Assembly (NCBI GenBank): GCA_030041275.1
Contig: JASHOE010000336.1
Location: forward strand, 1-34,472
Reading direction: 5' to 3'
DNA from: Streptosporangiaceae bacterium
Lineage (GTDB): Bacteria; Actinomycetota; Actinomycetes; Streptosporangiales; Streptosporangiaceae
Length of the DNA stretch: 34,472 nucleotides
The translations under genes were made by a program, and so were the position numbers. Shown here in pieces: positions 1 to 7,298 of this stretch. Under the pieces are notes generated by a model, which saw only the letters and a program-made list of their open reading frames with translations, did not search any database and was not told where the DNA came from. Position 1 is the stretch's first letter; every line of letters begins with the position of its first letter.

Positions 1-1
1 G

Positions 2-652
2 CTGCTTGCCGAGCGCCGGATACCGGCGACGTTCTTCATGCCCGCGGTCTCAGCTCTGCTGCACCCCGAGGAGGTACGCCGATACGTCGCCGATGGCCAT
101 GAGGTGGCGATGCACGGCTGGATCCATGAGCGGACCGCGACGCTGCCACCCGCTGACGAGCGCGAACTAGCTTTGCGCAGCGCCGACGTGCTGGAAAAGA
201 GTACCGGCAGCCGGCCAGTAGGGATCCGTACGCCGTCGTGGGACTTCAGCCCGGCCACGCTGCCGATTATCAGGGAGCTCGGCCTGAGGTATGACTCGTC
301 GCTGATGGCCGACGATGAGCCGTACGAGATCGTGCAGGACGGGGTGCCTACCGGCATCGTGGAGATCCCGGTGGAGTGGATTCGCGATGACGCGGTCTAT
401 TTCCCGATGGAGCGCTACTCCGCGCTGCGCCCGTACGCCAGTCCGCGCAGCGTGCTGGCGATCTGGATCGACGAATTTGAGGCCGCCTATGCTGACCGGG
501 GCCTGTTTCAGCTGACCATGCATCCACACGTCATCGGGCACCGCTCGCGCATGGTGATCCTCGCCGAGCTCCTCGATCACATCGGTTCCCGGTCAGGGGT
601 GTGGGCTGCCACCCACGCTCAGATCGCGGAGCAAGCGCGCACTCGCTTGTAG
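2..652 (+). CDS. Polysaccharide deacetylase (NodB/CE4 fold), 5' end outside window
   Basis: The frame is open from base 2, and its first residues (LLAERRIPATFF) are typical of the early beta strand of NodB-type deacetylases, so the true start lies upstream. The frame shows a metal-site motif HEVAMHGWIHE, in which two His are separated by three residues. It then has GIRTPSWDFSP, matching the substrate-groove motif, and a late MHPHVIGHRSR segment. The last two resemble the HpPgdA/PuuE branch, which includes peptidoglycan deacetylases and cyclic imidases and is usually cytoplasmic, so the substrate could be a glycan or a small cyclic amide. The N-terminal Asp of the family is not visible here. 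It converges on the MerR gene and shares a hairpin with it. Confidence 0.8.
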   Translation: MLAERRIPATFFMPAVSALLHPEEVRRYVADGHEVAMHGWIHERTATLPPADERELALRSADVLEKSTGSRPVGIRTPSWDFSPATLPIIRELGLRYDSSLMADDEPYEIVQDGVPTGIVEIPVEWIRDDAVYFPMERYSALRPYASPRSVLAIWIDEFEAAYADRGLFQLTMHPHVIGHRSRMVILAELLDHIGSRSGVWAATHAQIAEQARTRL

Positions 653-661
653 GCGAGTGTT

Positions 662-689
662 CCCGCTCAGCCGCTTGCGGCTGGGCGGG
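662..689. terminator. Bidirectional hairpin between deacetylase and MerR gene
   Basis: CCCGCTCAGCCGC pairs with GCGGCTGGGCGGG over 13 positions with one U-G wobble and a very small loop. It overlaps the MerR stop codon and lies 9 bases after the deacetylase stop, so it can serve both convergent genes. There is no T-run, as is common for actinomycete terminators. Confidence 0.6.
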
Positions 690-1506
690 TAAAGGCCAGC
701 TGGGCCTCGAAGACCTGCTGATCGACCTCGGCGATGTCATCCACTTCGTGGATCCATATATCGCGCGCGGGCCAGTGCGCCTGGTAGCCGTGCGCCTCGA
801 TCCAGCCAGCCAGATCCTGGTAGACCATCGGATAGATGCTGGCAGCTGGACCACTGCGGACTGTCGCGGCCGCCTCAATGGCGGGCAGCACGCGGTACTG
901 CGCCAGCGGCGGCAGCTCAGTTGGTTCCTCGGCTACCGGCAACGCTACGTTCACCGTGAACTCCTGGCCGTCCTTCTCCTCGTAGAAAAGCATGAACGGT
1001 CCGGACACCTCGACCATCCCGGTGATGCCGAGTTGGTCGAACTTCACCCTGGCGCGGTTCACCGCGGGCACGACGTTCTCCGTGCCCCACCCTGGGGAAT
1101 GTTCCGCGATCGCGACCACGCCGAGCGGCGGGATTCGCTTGACCACGATGTCGTCTGCTGGCATTTCGTCCTCCTGAGCGATATGGCGGAGGCGCGCTTC
1201 GACGCCCACCAGATGGTGTCGTTGTCGCTCAATTTCGTGTTCTAGCTGCGCCCGACGAAGCAGCAGCATCCCGCGCAGCTCGTCGACCGTGATGCCGTCG
1301 ACGAGTTGCCTGATCTGCCCGAGAGTCAGGCCCAAATCCTTGAGTGCCACGATGCGGTTGAGCTGGCGTAGCTGCTTCGCCGAGTAAGAGCGATAGCCAG
1401 TGGCCGGATCGACCTCGGCAGGCGTCAGCAAGCCAATCTCGTCGTAGTGCCGCATGGTGCGGATAGACACCGCGCCGAGCCTGGCAAACTCTCCGATGCT
1501 GAACAT
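667..1506 (-). CDS. MerR-family regulator with GyrI-like effector domain
   Basis: This 279-residue protein opens with a MerR winged helix-turn-helix: FSIGEFARLGAVSIRTMRHY is followed by DEIGLLTPAEVD and GYRSYS. A dimerisation helix follows (about 75-115). The C-terminal half (about 120-275) has the length and sequence style of a GyrI-like/AraC effector-binding domain, the BltR/TipA-like layout used to sense hydrophobic or cationic compounds. The ATG is supported by a MerR-type promoter whose -10 box lies 6 bases before it, which predicts a leaderless, self-regulated message. The neighbouring methyltransferase and deaminase are on the same strand upstream, so a regulatory target beyond itself is not obvious. 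Confidence 0.87.
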   Translation of the reverse strand: MFSIGEFARLGAVSIRTMRHYDEIGLLTPAEVDPATGYRSYSAKQLRQLNRIVALKDLGLTLGQIRQLVDGITVDELRGMLLLRRAQLEHEIERQRHHLVGVEARLRHIAQEDEMPADDIVVKRIPPLGVVAIAEHSPGWGTENVVPAVNRARVKFDQLGITGMVEVSGPFMLFYEEKDGQEFTVNVALPVAEEPTELPPLAQYRVLPAIEAAATVRSGPAASIYPMVYQDLAGWIEAHGYQAHWPARDIWIHEVDDIAEVDQQVFEAQLAFTRPAASG

Positions 1507-1512
1507 GACACG

Positions 1513-1544
1513 AGCATGGCCCCCTCACGCAACGGGAGAGTCAA
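1513..1544 (-). promoter_or_regulatory. MerR-type promoter/operator of the regulator gene
   Basis: On the minus strand, TTGACT (1539-1544) and CATGCT (1513-1518) are separated by 20 bases, longer than the usual 17 and typical of promoters untwisted by MerR proteins. The spacer CTCCCGTTGCGTGAGGG is a partial dyad like known MerR operators. Transcription should begin at or next to the ATG at 1506. Confidence 0.6.
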
Positions 1545-1565
1545 CCATGGCGATGAGAGTCTGGC

Positions 1566-2357
1566 TTAGCGCGTGCCGACCACGAGCGCGACATGAACTC
1601 GTTCGCTGAACTGATCATGCGAGTCGACAGCAGCGCGGATCTGGTTGGCGAAGGCGGGCCGTTCGCTGGCTGCGGGTATCCGACTGCCCATTGCTGAGTA
1701 GACGCCGCCGACCAATTGCTCTAGGTCAAGGCTCGCCACATAGTCCACGGCAGTGGTGAACACGTCGAACCCGGCGGCAGCCAGACCCTCCCGATAACGC
1801 CGCTGGCTCTGCTCGTCTGTGCCGCACGCGTACGTCAGCGTCGTGCCCAGCCAGTGCTCGAGGAAGTCGCGAAGCGCCTGCGACCAGTCGGTTTCTTGCA
1901 ACCAGAGCGGCGTTCCGTTAGTGATCACCGCGATACCGCCGCCTGGGCGCGCCAGCGGCTTGACGGCCCGGAACAAATCCTCGCTGTTCATCCAGTGCAG
2001 TGCCTGGGCGATCGTCACCGCGCCAACGGACCCGTCGCCGAGAAGCTGGCGCAGCGCGGGAATATCGGTGTCACTCCCGAGCATCCACGTCACGTTGGGA
2101 ACGTCTGCGTCGCGGGCGGCTTGGCGGGCGTGCTCCAGCATGTCCGGTTCGGTGTCCACGCCGATCACTGCGCGGACGCGCCGGGCCAGTGGCAGGGTTA
2201 ACTGACCTGTTCCGCAGCCCAGATCCACCGTCACGTCCTGGCCGGTCAGGTTGAAGGCATCCGCCAGAGCGTCGACGACGGCGCTGGGGTATCCGTGCCG
2301 GAAGCGGTGATAGTAGCCGGCTGCGTCCCCACCGAAATCGCGCTTCAGGCCCGTCAC
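1566..2357 (-). CDS. Class I SAM-dependent methyltransferase
   Basis: The 263-residue protein has the SAM-binding motif VDLGCGTGQLTLPLA (about 44-58), an acidic ribose-binding strand end (VIGVDTEPDM) and a downstream VTIAQALHWM segment (motif IV region) typical of UbiE/Methyltransf_11 relatives. The N-terminal FGGDAAGYYHRFRHGYP resembles small-molecule methyltransferases. Its GTG start overlaps the TGA of the upstream deaminase gene as GTGA, so the two are translationally coupled. The substrate cannot be told from sequence. Confidence 0.85.
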   Translation of the reverse strand: MTGLKRDFGGDAAGYYHRFRHGYPSAVVDALADAFNLTGQDVTVDLGCGTGQLTLPLARRVRAVIGVDTEPDMLEHARQAARDADVPNVTWMLGSDTDIPALRQLLGDGSVGAVTIAQALHWMNSEDLFRAVKPLARPGGGIAVITNGTPLWLQETDWSQALRDFLEHWLGTTLTYACGTDEQSQRRYREGLAAAGFDVFTTAVDYVASLDLEQLVGGVYSAMGSRIPAASERPAFANQIRAAVDSHDQFSERVHVALVVGTR

Positions 2358-3046
2358 CGTCCCTCCGCGAGCACGTTCGTGTCCCGGAGCGACCGCAGAT
2401 GCGGGGTCAGGTAACCGAATGCCTCATCCACCTCGAGCGCCGCCAGGTGTCGCGCTTCCCCGGTCTCTTGCAGGCGCAGGGCGAGGTCGAGGAGGTCGCC
2501 TTCGCCTGACGCTCTGAGCCAGTCGGCCGCGGGACCGCTGACCAGACCCGGCCCGAGACGGGCGATGAGCGTCGCGAAGGTGCCGATGTCGTCCTCCAGC
2601 GGTCCCGCCATGCCGACCTTGGCTGACCTGGCGGCCTCGCGCGGAGACAGCGGGCTGAAGTCGTGACATCCGGTCCACAGCGGGTCGGCACCCGCGTACC
2701 GGACGGTGGCGACGGGCCCGAGGCGAATCACAGCCGAGCACTGGATGCAGGGCTCGAGTGTGGTGGTCAGCACGAGAGGAGCCTGCTGCCGGTACGGGAG
2801 CCTAGCCATGACGTTCGCTTCCGCGTGCGCTAACGATGAGCCGAAGACCTCGCCGCGCGGTCCGTCGCTGTCGGCGACGCGGTTGCGAGCAGCGTGCACG
2901 ATGACGCCGTCGGGCGTGGAGGCGCACGCGCCAATCGGGATGTTTCCGCTCCGGAACGCCTCCCACGCCTGGCGGAATGCCTCCTGCCAGGGGTCGTCCA
3001 GTTCGGACCAGAGTTCCTCGGGTGTGGCCGCCAGCTCGCGGGTCAT
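2354..3046 (-). CDS. Cytidine/deoxycytidylate-like nucleoside deaminase
   Basis: The zinc site of the CDA fold is present: HAEAN supplies the His ligand and catalytic Glu, and PCIQC supplies the two Cys ligands. The strand TTLEPC matches TadA/GuaD-type deaminases. At 230 residues it is longer than TadA (about 150), with an extra C-terminal helical region of unknown role. The ATG at 3046 is preferred because a CATACT box ends 7 bases upstream; a GTG at 3106 would add 20 residues but has no ribosome site. It is coupled to the methyltransferase by a 4-base overlap, which suggests a shared role in modifying a nucleoside or similar metabolite. That role is inference. Confidence 0.8.
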   Translation of the reverse strand: MTRELAATPEELWSELDDPWQEAFRQAWEAFRSGNIPIGACASTPDGVIVHAARNRVADSDGPRGEVFGSSLAHAEANVMARLPYRQQAPLVLTTTLEPCIQCSAVIRLGPVATVRYAGADPLWTGCHDFSPLSPREAARSAKVGMAGPLEDDIGTFATLIARLGPGLVSGPAADWLRASGEGDLLDLALRLQETGEARHLAALEVDEAFGYLTPHLRSLRDTNVLAEGR

Positions 3047-3053
3047 GCAGGCC

Positions 3054-3059
3054 AGTATG
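3054..3059 (-). promoter_or_regulatory. -10 box for leaderless deaminase gene
   Basis: CATACT on the minus strand ends 7 bases before the ATG at 3046. No good -35 was found. Confidence 0.35.
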
Positions 3060-3177
3060 AAGTCACCGCCCGACCTGGAGCCAGCGAGAAACCCAGCGAG
3101 ATTCACGGCCAGGAGCCGCTGGCCGACGGCCCGCGGAGGACGTCGCTTGGAACACCGCGAGCCGCGAGCGCTGCCAT

Positions 3178-3221
3178 GGGTGGCCCGTTGCTACCGTCAG
3201 AGCGATAGCAACGGGCCACCC
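3178..3221 (-). terminator. Perfect 16-bp stem terminator after the epimerase gene
   Basis: GGGTGGCCCGTTGCTA (3178-3193) and TAGCAACGGGCCACCC (3206-3221) are perfect inverted copies with a 12-base loop. The element lies 50 bases after the minus-strand epimerase stop and before the deaminase promoter. It has no T-run, so it would act as an I-shaped actinomycete terminator. Confidence 0.75.
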
Positions 3222-3270
3222 ACGGGGCTTGTGCGGGTCGCTTCTCGCCGTTCGGCGGTGGCTCGGGCGG

Positions 3271-4251
3271 CTAGGAAGCGGAGTCGCGCGGCTCGCTGAC
3301 GGCGCGCGCGCTCGAGTGGGCTGCCGGGGCGGCCGGCCCGTAGGCGGCCACGAACCCCTGCCGCCAGCTCGGGTACCGCAGCGTCCAGCCGAGTTCCCGC
3401 TTCGCCTTGGCGTTCGAGGCACCCCGTGACTGCGTGGCCATGTCGGCCATCGCGCTGCCCGCGATCAGCCCCGCGAGCCAGGGCGGTACCCGCCACGGCC
3501 GCTTCGCGCCGATCGCGTCAGCGAGCACCGGAAGCCAGTCGCGCATCGGAGCGGGCTCGTCGTCGACGATGTGATAGATCGCGGGGCCGTCGTGGTGGAG
3601 CGCGAGCACGGTCGCCGCCGCGGCATCGTCGAGGTGGATCCATGAGGTCACGCCGTCGCCGGCGCCGATCATGGGGTACTGCCGCTTGCGCACCAGGCCG
3701 GCGAAGCCGTCATCTCCGGCGCCGTAGAAGCCGCCATACCGCAGGGCGATCCCGCCGGCCGCCGTGACCACGTCGTCGAGATGTGCCATCGCGGCGTTGG
3801 TCTCGCGCGCGGCCGCGGGCGGGTTCGGGTCGAGCGGATCGTCCTCGGTCTTCACCCAGCTGCCGGCGCGCGCATAGCGATAGCTGGCAAAGCTCTGCGC
3901 GATGAACCGGCGAACGCCAGCTTCGCGCGCCGCGGCGAGCAGCGCGTCGGTGCCTTCGGTACGGATCCGGTTCGTCACCGCGAAGCCGCGGTCCATGTTT
4001 CGCGACCAGCGCATGCTGCCCAGTGCGGTCGCCTCGTGGATGATCGCGTCGGGATGCGCCTCGAGCACGGCCCGGCGCACCGCCTGCGGGTCAAGCACGT
4101 CGAGCGCGACCGGCTCCGCGCCGAGGGCCTTGATCTGCTGGTCGTGCCCGGCGGAAACGAACGTGCCGGTCACCTGGTGCCCGGCGCTGACGAGCTGGGG
4201 AACGAGTCGGCTACCGATCGCGCCACTCGCGCCCGCGACGAAGACTCGCAT
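3271..4251 (-). CDS. NAD(P)-dependent epimerase/dehydratase (extended SDR)
   Basis: The N-terminus MRVFVAGASGAIGSRLVPQL is a Rossmann nucleotide-binding motif of extended SDR proteins. A loop SFASYRYARAG occupies the area of the usual Ser/YxxxK residues, but a clean YxxxK is not seen; RYGGFYGAGDDGFA follows as in NAD-dependent epimerase relatives. The protein is 326 residues. The ATG at 4251 is chosen because GGAGG stands just before it and the Rossmann motif starts at once; an in-frame start at 4278 would add nine non-conserved residues. It is divergent from the P450 gene across a 199-base gap. Substrate unknown. Confidence 0.82.
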   Translation of the reverse strand: MRVFVAGASGAIGSRLVPQLVSAGHQVTGTFVSAGHDQQIKALGAEPVALDVLDPQAVRRAVLEAHPDAIIHEATALGSMRWSRNMDRGFAVTNRIRTEGTDALLAAAREAGVRRFIAQSFASYRYARAGSWVKTEDDPLDPNPPAAARETNAAMAHLDDVVTAAGGIALRYGGFYGAGDDGFAGLVRKRQYPMIGAGDGVTSWIHLDDAAAATVLALHHDGPAIYHIVDDEPAPMRDWLPVLADAIGAKRPWRVPPWLAGLIAGSAMADMATQSRGASNAKAKRELGWTLRYPSWRQGFVAAYGPAAPAAHSSARAVSEPRDSAS

Positions 4252-4450
4252 CGGTCCTCCTTGTGCTACCGGGTCCATGCCCGTGTCCAGTCTTGGTGCT
4301 ATGACCCGGGCGGAGCATCAAGTGTGACGCTAGCGCGGCCGGGTTATAGAGCAGTCTTGTCGCGCCCATATCACAGCGAACTAGGCGTCCCCGACAATTC
4401 CAACTACGGTGTACGTATCGGTGCCCGTCTGGTCGACGAGGAGTGGACCG

Positions 4451-5668
4451 ATGACACGTGCGGACGACCGCCCGATCAAGGTGCCGCCGCCCGCTCCGCC
4501 TCCACCCGGTGAACCAGCGCCCGAGCAGCGGCCACTGCTCGGCGGGCGCGCGCTGGTCCGCGCTGAAATGCCGGACGGCAGCATCGCCTGGCTCGTGGGC
4601 GGCTACTCCGAAGCCCGGCAGGTCGTGACGGATTCCCGGTTCTCCCGCGCTGGCGCCGTGGCCGCGAACAGGGCTGTGCAAGGCTTCGAGATGTTCGCGG
4701 CGGCTTCCCTCAATGGCATGGATCCGCCCGAGCACACCAGAATCCGCAAGCTGGTGGCGAGCGCGTTTACCGCCCACAGAACGGCCGCGCTGCGCCCGCA
4801 GGTGACGCTCATCGTCGACGGGCTGATCGAGAAGATGCTGAGCCGCCCGCATCCCACGGACCTGGTCAGTGCGTTCGCGCTGCCGCTCCCGGTGCGAGTT
4901 ATCTGCGAGATGCTCGGCGTACCCGAATCGGATATGGAGCAATTCCACGCCTGGTCCGACACGGTGCTCGGGGACTGGGAGCACAACGGCGACGTCATCA
5001 TGACCGCGCTCGCCGAGATGTACGAGTACTTCGGTCGGCTGGTCGAGATGAAGCGGGCGCAGCCCGCCGACGACCTGATGACCGCGCTCATCGCGGCGAG
5101 GGACTCGTCCGACCGACTGTCGGAGCAGGAACTCACGACGCTGGGTTGCACGCTGCTGGTCGGCGGGTATGAGACGACCGCCAACCAGATCAGCCTGTCG
5201 CTCGTCGCGTTGCTCTGCCACCCGGCGGAGCTGGCCAGGCTGGTGGCGGACCCGGGTCTGATTCCGGGCGCGGTCGAGGAGCTGCTGCGTTACGTGTCCC
5301 TTGGCGGTGGCCTGGCGCCAGCCCGGATGGCGACCGAAAACCTCGAGCTCGGCGGCGTCACGATCCGGGCAGGCGAGGTGGCCGTGCCGTTGTACACCAC
5401 CGCAAACCGGGACCCCGGTGAGTTCATCGACCCTGACCGGCTTGATGTCGGCCGGAATGTCGTCGCTCACCTGGCGTTTGGCGCCGGCGCGCACCACTGC
5501 GTGGGGGCTCAGCTAGCCCGCATGGAACTGCAAGAGGCGTTCCGCGGGCTGCTGACCAGGCTGCCAGGGCTGCGGCTCGCCACACCGGTCGAGGAGCTGC
5601 GGTACAAGCCAGGCATGGCCGTCTACAGCTTGAGCGAGCTGCCGGTCAGCTGGGACGAGCTGGGCTAG
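4451..5668 (+). CDS. Cytochrome P450
   Basis: This 405-residue class I-type P450 has the I-helix oxygen-activation motif GGYETT (about 238), the K-helix ExxR in EELLRY (about 276) and the haem loop FGAGAHHCVGAQLAR, with the thiolate Cys near residue 352. The B-helix region DPPEHTRIRKLV is typical of bacterial soluble P450s. The ATG at 4451 follows GAGGAG at good spacing. No ferredoxin or ferredoxin reductase lies in the window, so redox partners must be elsewhere. Its stop codon overlaps the convergent phosphoesterase stop. The substrate and CYP family cannot be named from sequence alone. Confidence 0.95.
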   Translation: MTRADDRPIKVPPPAPPPPGEPAPEQRPLLGGRALVRAEMPDGSIAWLVGGYSEARQVVTDSRFSRAGAVAANRAVQGFEMFAAASLNGMDPPEHTRIRKLVASAFTAHRTAALRPQVTLIVDGLIEKMLSRPHPTDLVSAFALPLPVRVICEMLGVPESDMEQFHAWSDTVLGDWEHNGDVIMTALAEMYEYFGRLVEMKRAQPADDLMTALIAARDSSDRLSEQELTTLGCTLLVGGYETTANQISLSLVALLCHPAELARLVADPGLIPGAVEELLRYVSLGGGLAPARMATENLELGGVTIRAGEVAVPLYTTANRDPGEFIDPDRLDVGRNVVAHLAFGAGAHHCVGAQLARMELQEAFRGLLTRLPGLRLATPVEELRYKPGMAVYSLSELPVSWDELG

Positions 5669-7221
5669 TCCCCGCGCAGCCGGAGAAATGCGTCTCCGGC
5701 CAGGTCGTCGAGCAGCGCCAGCGCATCGGCGCGGCTGAGATCCTCGTCCTGCGACAGCTGCGGGCTTGGCTTTCCCCGGTGGGAGGCGAACGCGATGCAG
5801 GCATGCAGCGCGTTGTGGCACAGGCCGCCCACTGCCGCGTCGGCTGCCGGGATCACGCCGCGATACGGCGGCACCGGGCCGGCCACGACCGCTGGCCAGT
5901 CCTGCGGGTCCCTGGGCACGTCCAGCGACAACAGCGGGGCGATGTCCGGCGCCACGGTATCTCTGGCCGTCAGTGGGTCGCCGAGGGCCCATCGCTTACG
6001 CAGCGTCGCGATGATGGAGGTGTGCCGGTACTGGCTGGTCACGACGGTGCGCTCGGCGACCCAGGGCGAGACGGCGATCGCGGGCACCCGCACACCGGAC
6101 CGGTCGAAGGCGAATCCCAGCTGGCCGGGTGCGGCGCCCGGAACCGGCGGCGGCACCAGCGGCGGGGGAACGTGGTCGTAGGTGCCGCCGTGCTCGTCGA
6201 AGGTGATGAGCAGCAGCGTGTTCCAAGCGTTCGAGCCACGCTCGGAAACCGAGCTGCGGACCGCGTCATAGATCCTGGCGAGCAGCTCCTCGCCGCCGAG
6301 CAGCGACGATGGCGGATCGATCGGCGCGTCAGGGAACAGCGCGTCGAAGCCCGGGTGCATGTCGTTGTGCCCGTACAACAGGTTCGGCTCGATGAAGGAG
6401 TACGTGGGCAGGGTGCCATCGGCGGCGTCCTGCAGGAACACATCCGTTGTCTCGAACCTCGTCGCGAAGTGCGGCCACAGCCGGGGCGCGTGGATGATGC
6501 CGGTGAGCGACAGGTGACTCGGCGGGTCGCAGTAGACCTTCCAGGTCAGGCCCGCGCGGTCGAGCCGTTCGAAGATGGTCTCGGCGGTGTTGTGCACCGG
6601 GAACGAGCCGGCCGGCGACAGGTTGTTGACGAATCCGGACGACGACGCGGCGTGCACGAATGACCGGTTGGCAAACGTCTGCGATGGCACCTCGCAGAAC
6701 CAGTGGTCAAACGTCGCGAAGCCGCGGGCCAGGGCGGAGGTGACCGGCATCTGCTCGGGTGCGTAGCCGGTCATAATCTGAGCAAATTCGTCGTAGCTCG
6801 GCTGCCTGCCCATCTCGGCGGCGAATGCGCTGATGTAGTCGGCCACGAATCCGGTCATTGGCGGCGGCAGCAACGGGTCGGCCGGGGCGTTGTACGGCGC
6901 CAGCATCTTGTCCGCCAGCACGCCGCGGTTGGCTGGCGGATCGATGACGCCGAACAGCTGGGTGTTGACGTGCTGGTACTCCTCGCCAGGGTCGGGGCTC
7001 GGCACGTTCATCCCGACCGCGACCGCGTACTCGACGTCGGACGGACCCGTGGCGTTCGCCCAGTCGGGAATGGGATTCGCCAGCACGTCGCCGGCTACGC
7101 CAGCAAAGCTGCTGACTTCACCGGGCTGATAGAGCCGCCCGAGCAGGTTGTCGAACGAGCGGTTCTCGAACATGAGGACCACCACGTGATCCAGGGCGTT
7201 GCTCCGGTCGGGATGCGACAT
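5665..7221 (-). CDS. Phosphoesterase family protein (phospholipase C/acid phosphatase-like, PF04185)
   Basis: The N-terminal DHVVVLMFENRSFDNLLG is the hallmark metal and nucleophile region of PF04185 enzymes, and LLITFDEHGGTYDHVPPP is the second metal-binding motif. The 518-residue length fits the family, which hydrolyses phosphate esters such as phospholipids. There is no Tat or Sec signal peptide: the catalytic motif starts about ten residues from the N-terminus, so the enzyme is probably cytoplasmic or exported by another route, unlike classical secreted phospholipases C. The ATG is preceded by TACCGT with a 6-base gap, predicting a leaderless message. Its 3' end overlaps the P450 gene by 4 bases. 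Confidence 0.87.
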   Translation of the reverse strand: MSHPDRSNALDHVVVLMFENRSFDNLLGRLYQPGEVSSFAGVAGDVLANPIPDWANATGPSDVEYAVAVGMNVPSPDPGEEYQHVNTQLFGVIDPPANRGVLADKMLAPYNAPADPLLPPPMTGFVADYISAFAAEMGRQPSYDEFAQIMTGYAPEQMPVTSALARGFATFDHWFCEVPSQTFANRSFVHAASSSGFVNNLSPAGSFPVHNTAETIFERLDRAGLTWKVYCDPPSHLSLTGIIHAPRLWPHFATRFETTDVFLQDAADGTLPTYSFIEPNLLYGHNDMHPGFDALFPDAPIDPPSSLLGGEELLARIYDAVRSSVSERGSNAWNTLLLITFDEHGGTYDHVPPPLVPPPVPGAAPGQLGFAFDRSGVRVPAIAVSPWVAERTVVTSQYRHTSIIATLRKRWALGDPLTARDTVAPDIAPLLSLDVPRDPQDWPAVVAGPVPPYRGVIPAADAAVGGLCHNALHACIAFASHRGKPSPQLSQDEDLSRADALALLDDLAGDAFLRLRGD

Positions 7222-7227
7222 GAGAGC

Positions 7228-7291
7228 ACGGTAGCGCTTCGTTCCGGCCGGCCAGCCGGCTGACCGTCTGCGCGAGCGGCGACGGTAAGGT
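7228..7291. promoter_or_regulatory. Compact divergent promoter region, two leaderless starts
   Basis: On the minus strand TACCGT (7228-7233) ends 6 bases before the phosphoesterase ATG. On the plus strand TAAGGT (7286-7291) ends 7 bases before the dehydrogenase ATG. Between them lies a GC-rich dyad (GCCGGCCAGCCGGC). Both promoters fit into 77 bases. Confidence 0.45.
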
Positions 7292-7298
7292 CACGGCC

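Noticed and set aside
4252..4450. Promoters in the gap between the epimerase and P450 genes
   Set aside because: Several weak -10-like words exist (for example near TACGTA), but none has a matching -35 or position that decides between them.
4211..5497. A 428-codon minus-strand frame opposite the P450 gene
   Set aside because: The P450 frame carries all family motifs; the antisense frame is low-complexity His/Arg/Gly sequence.
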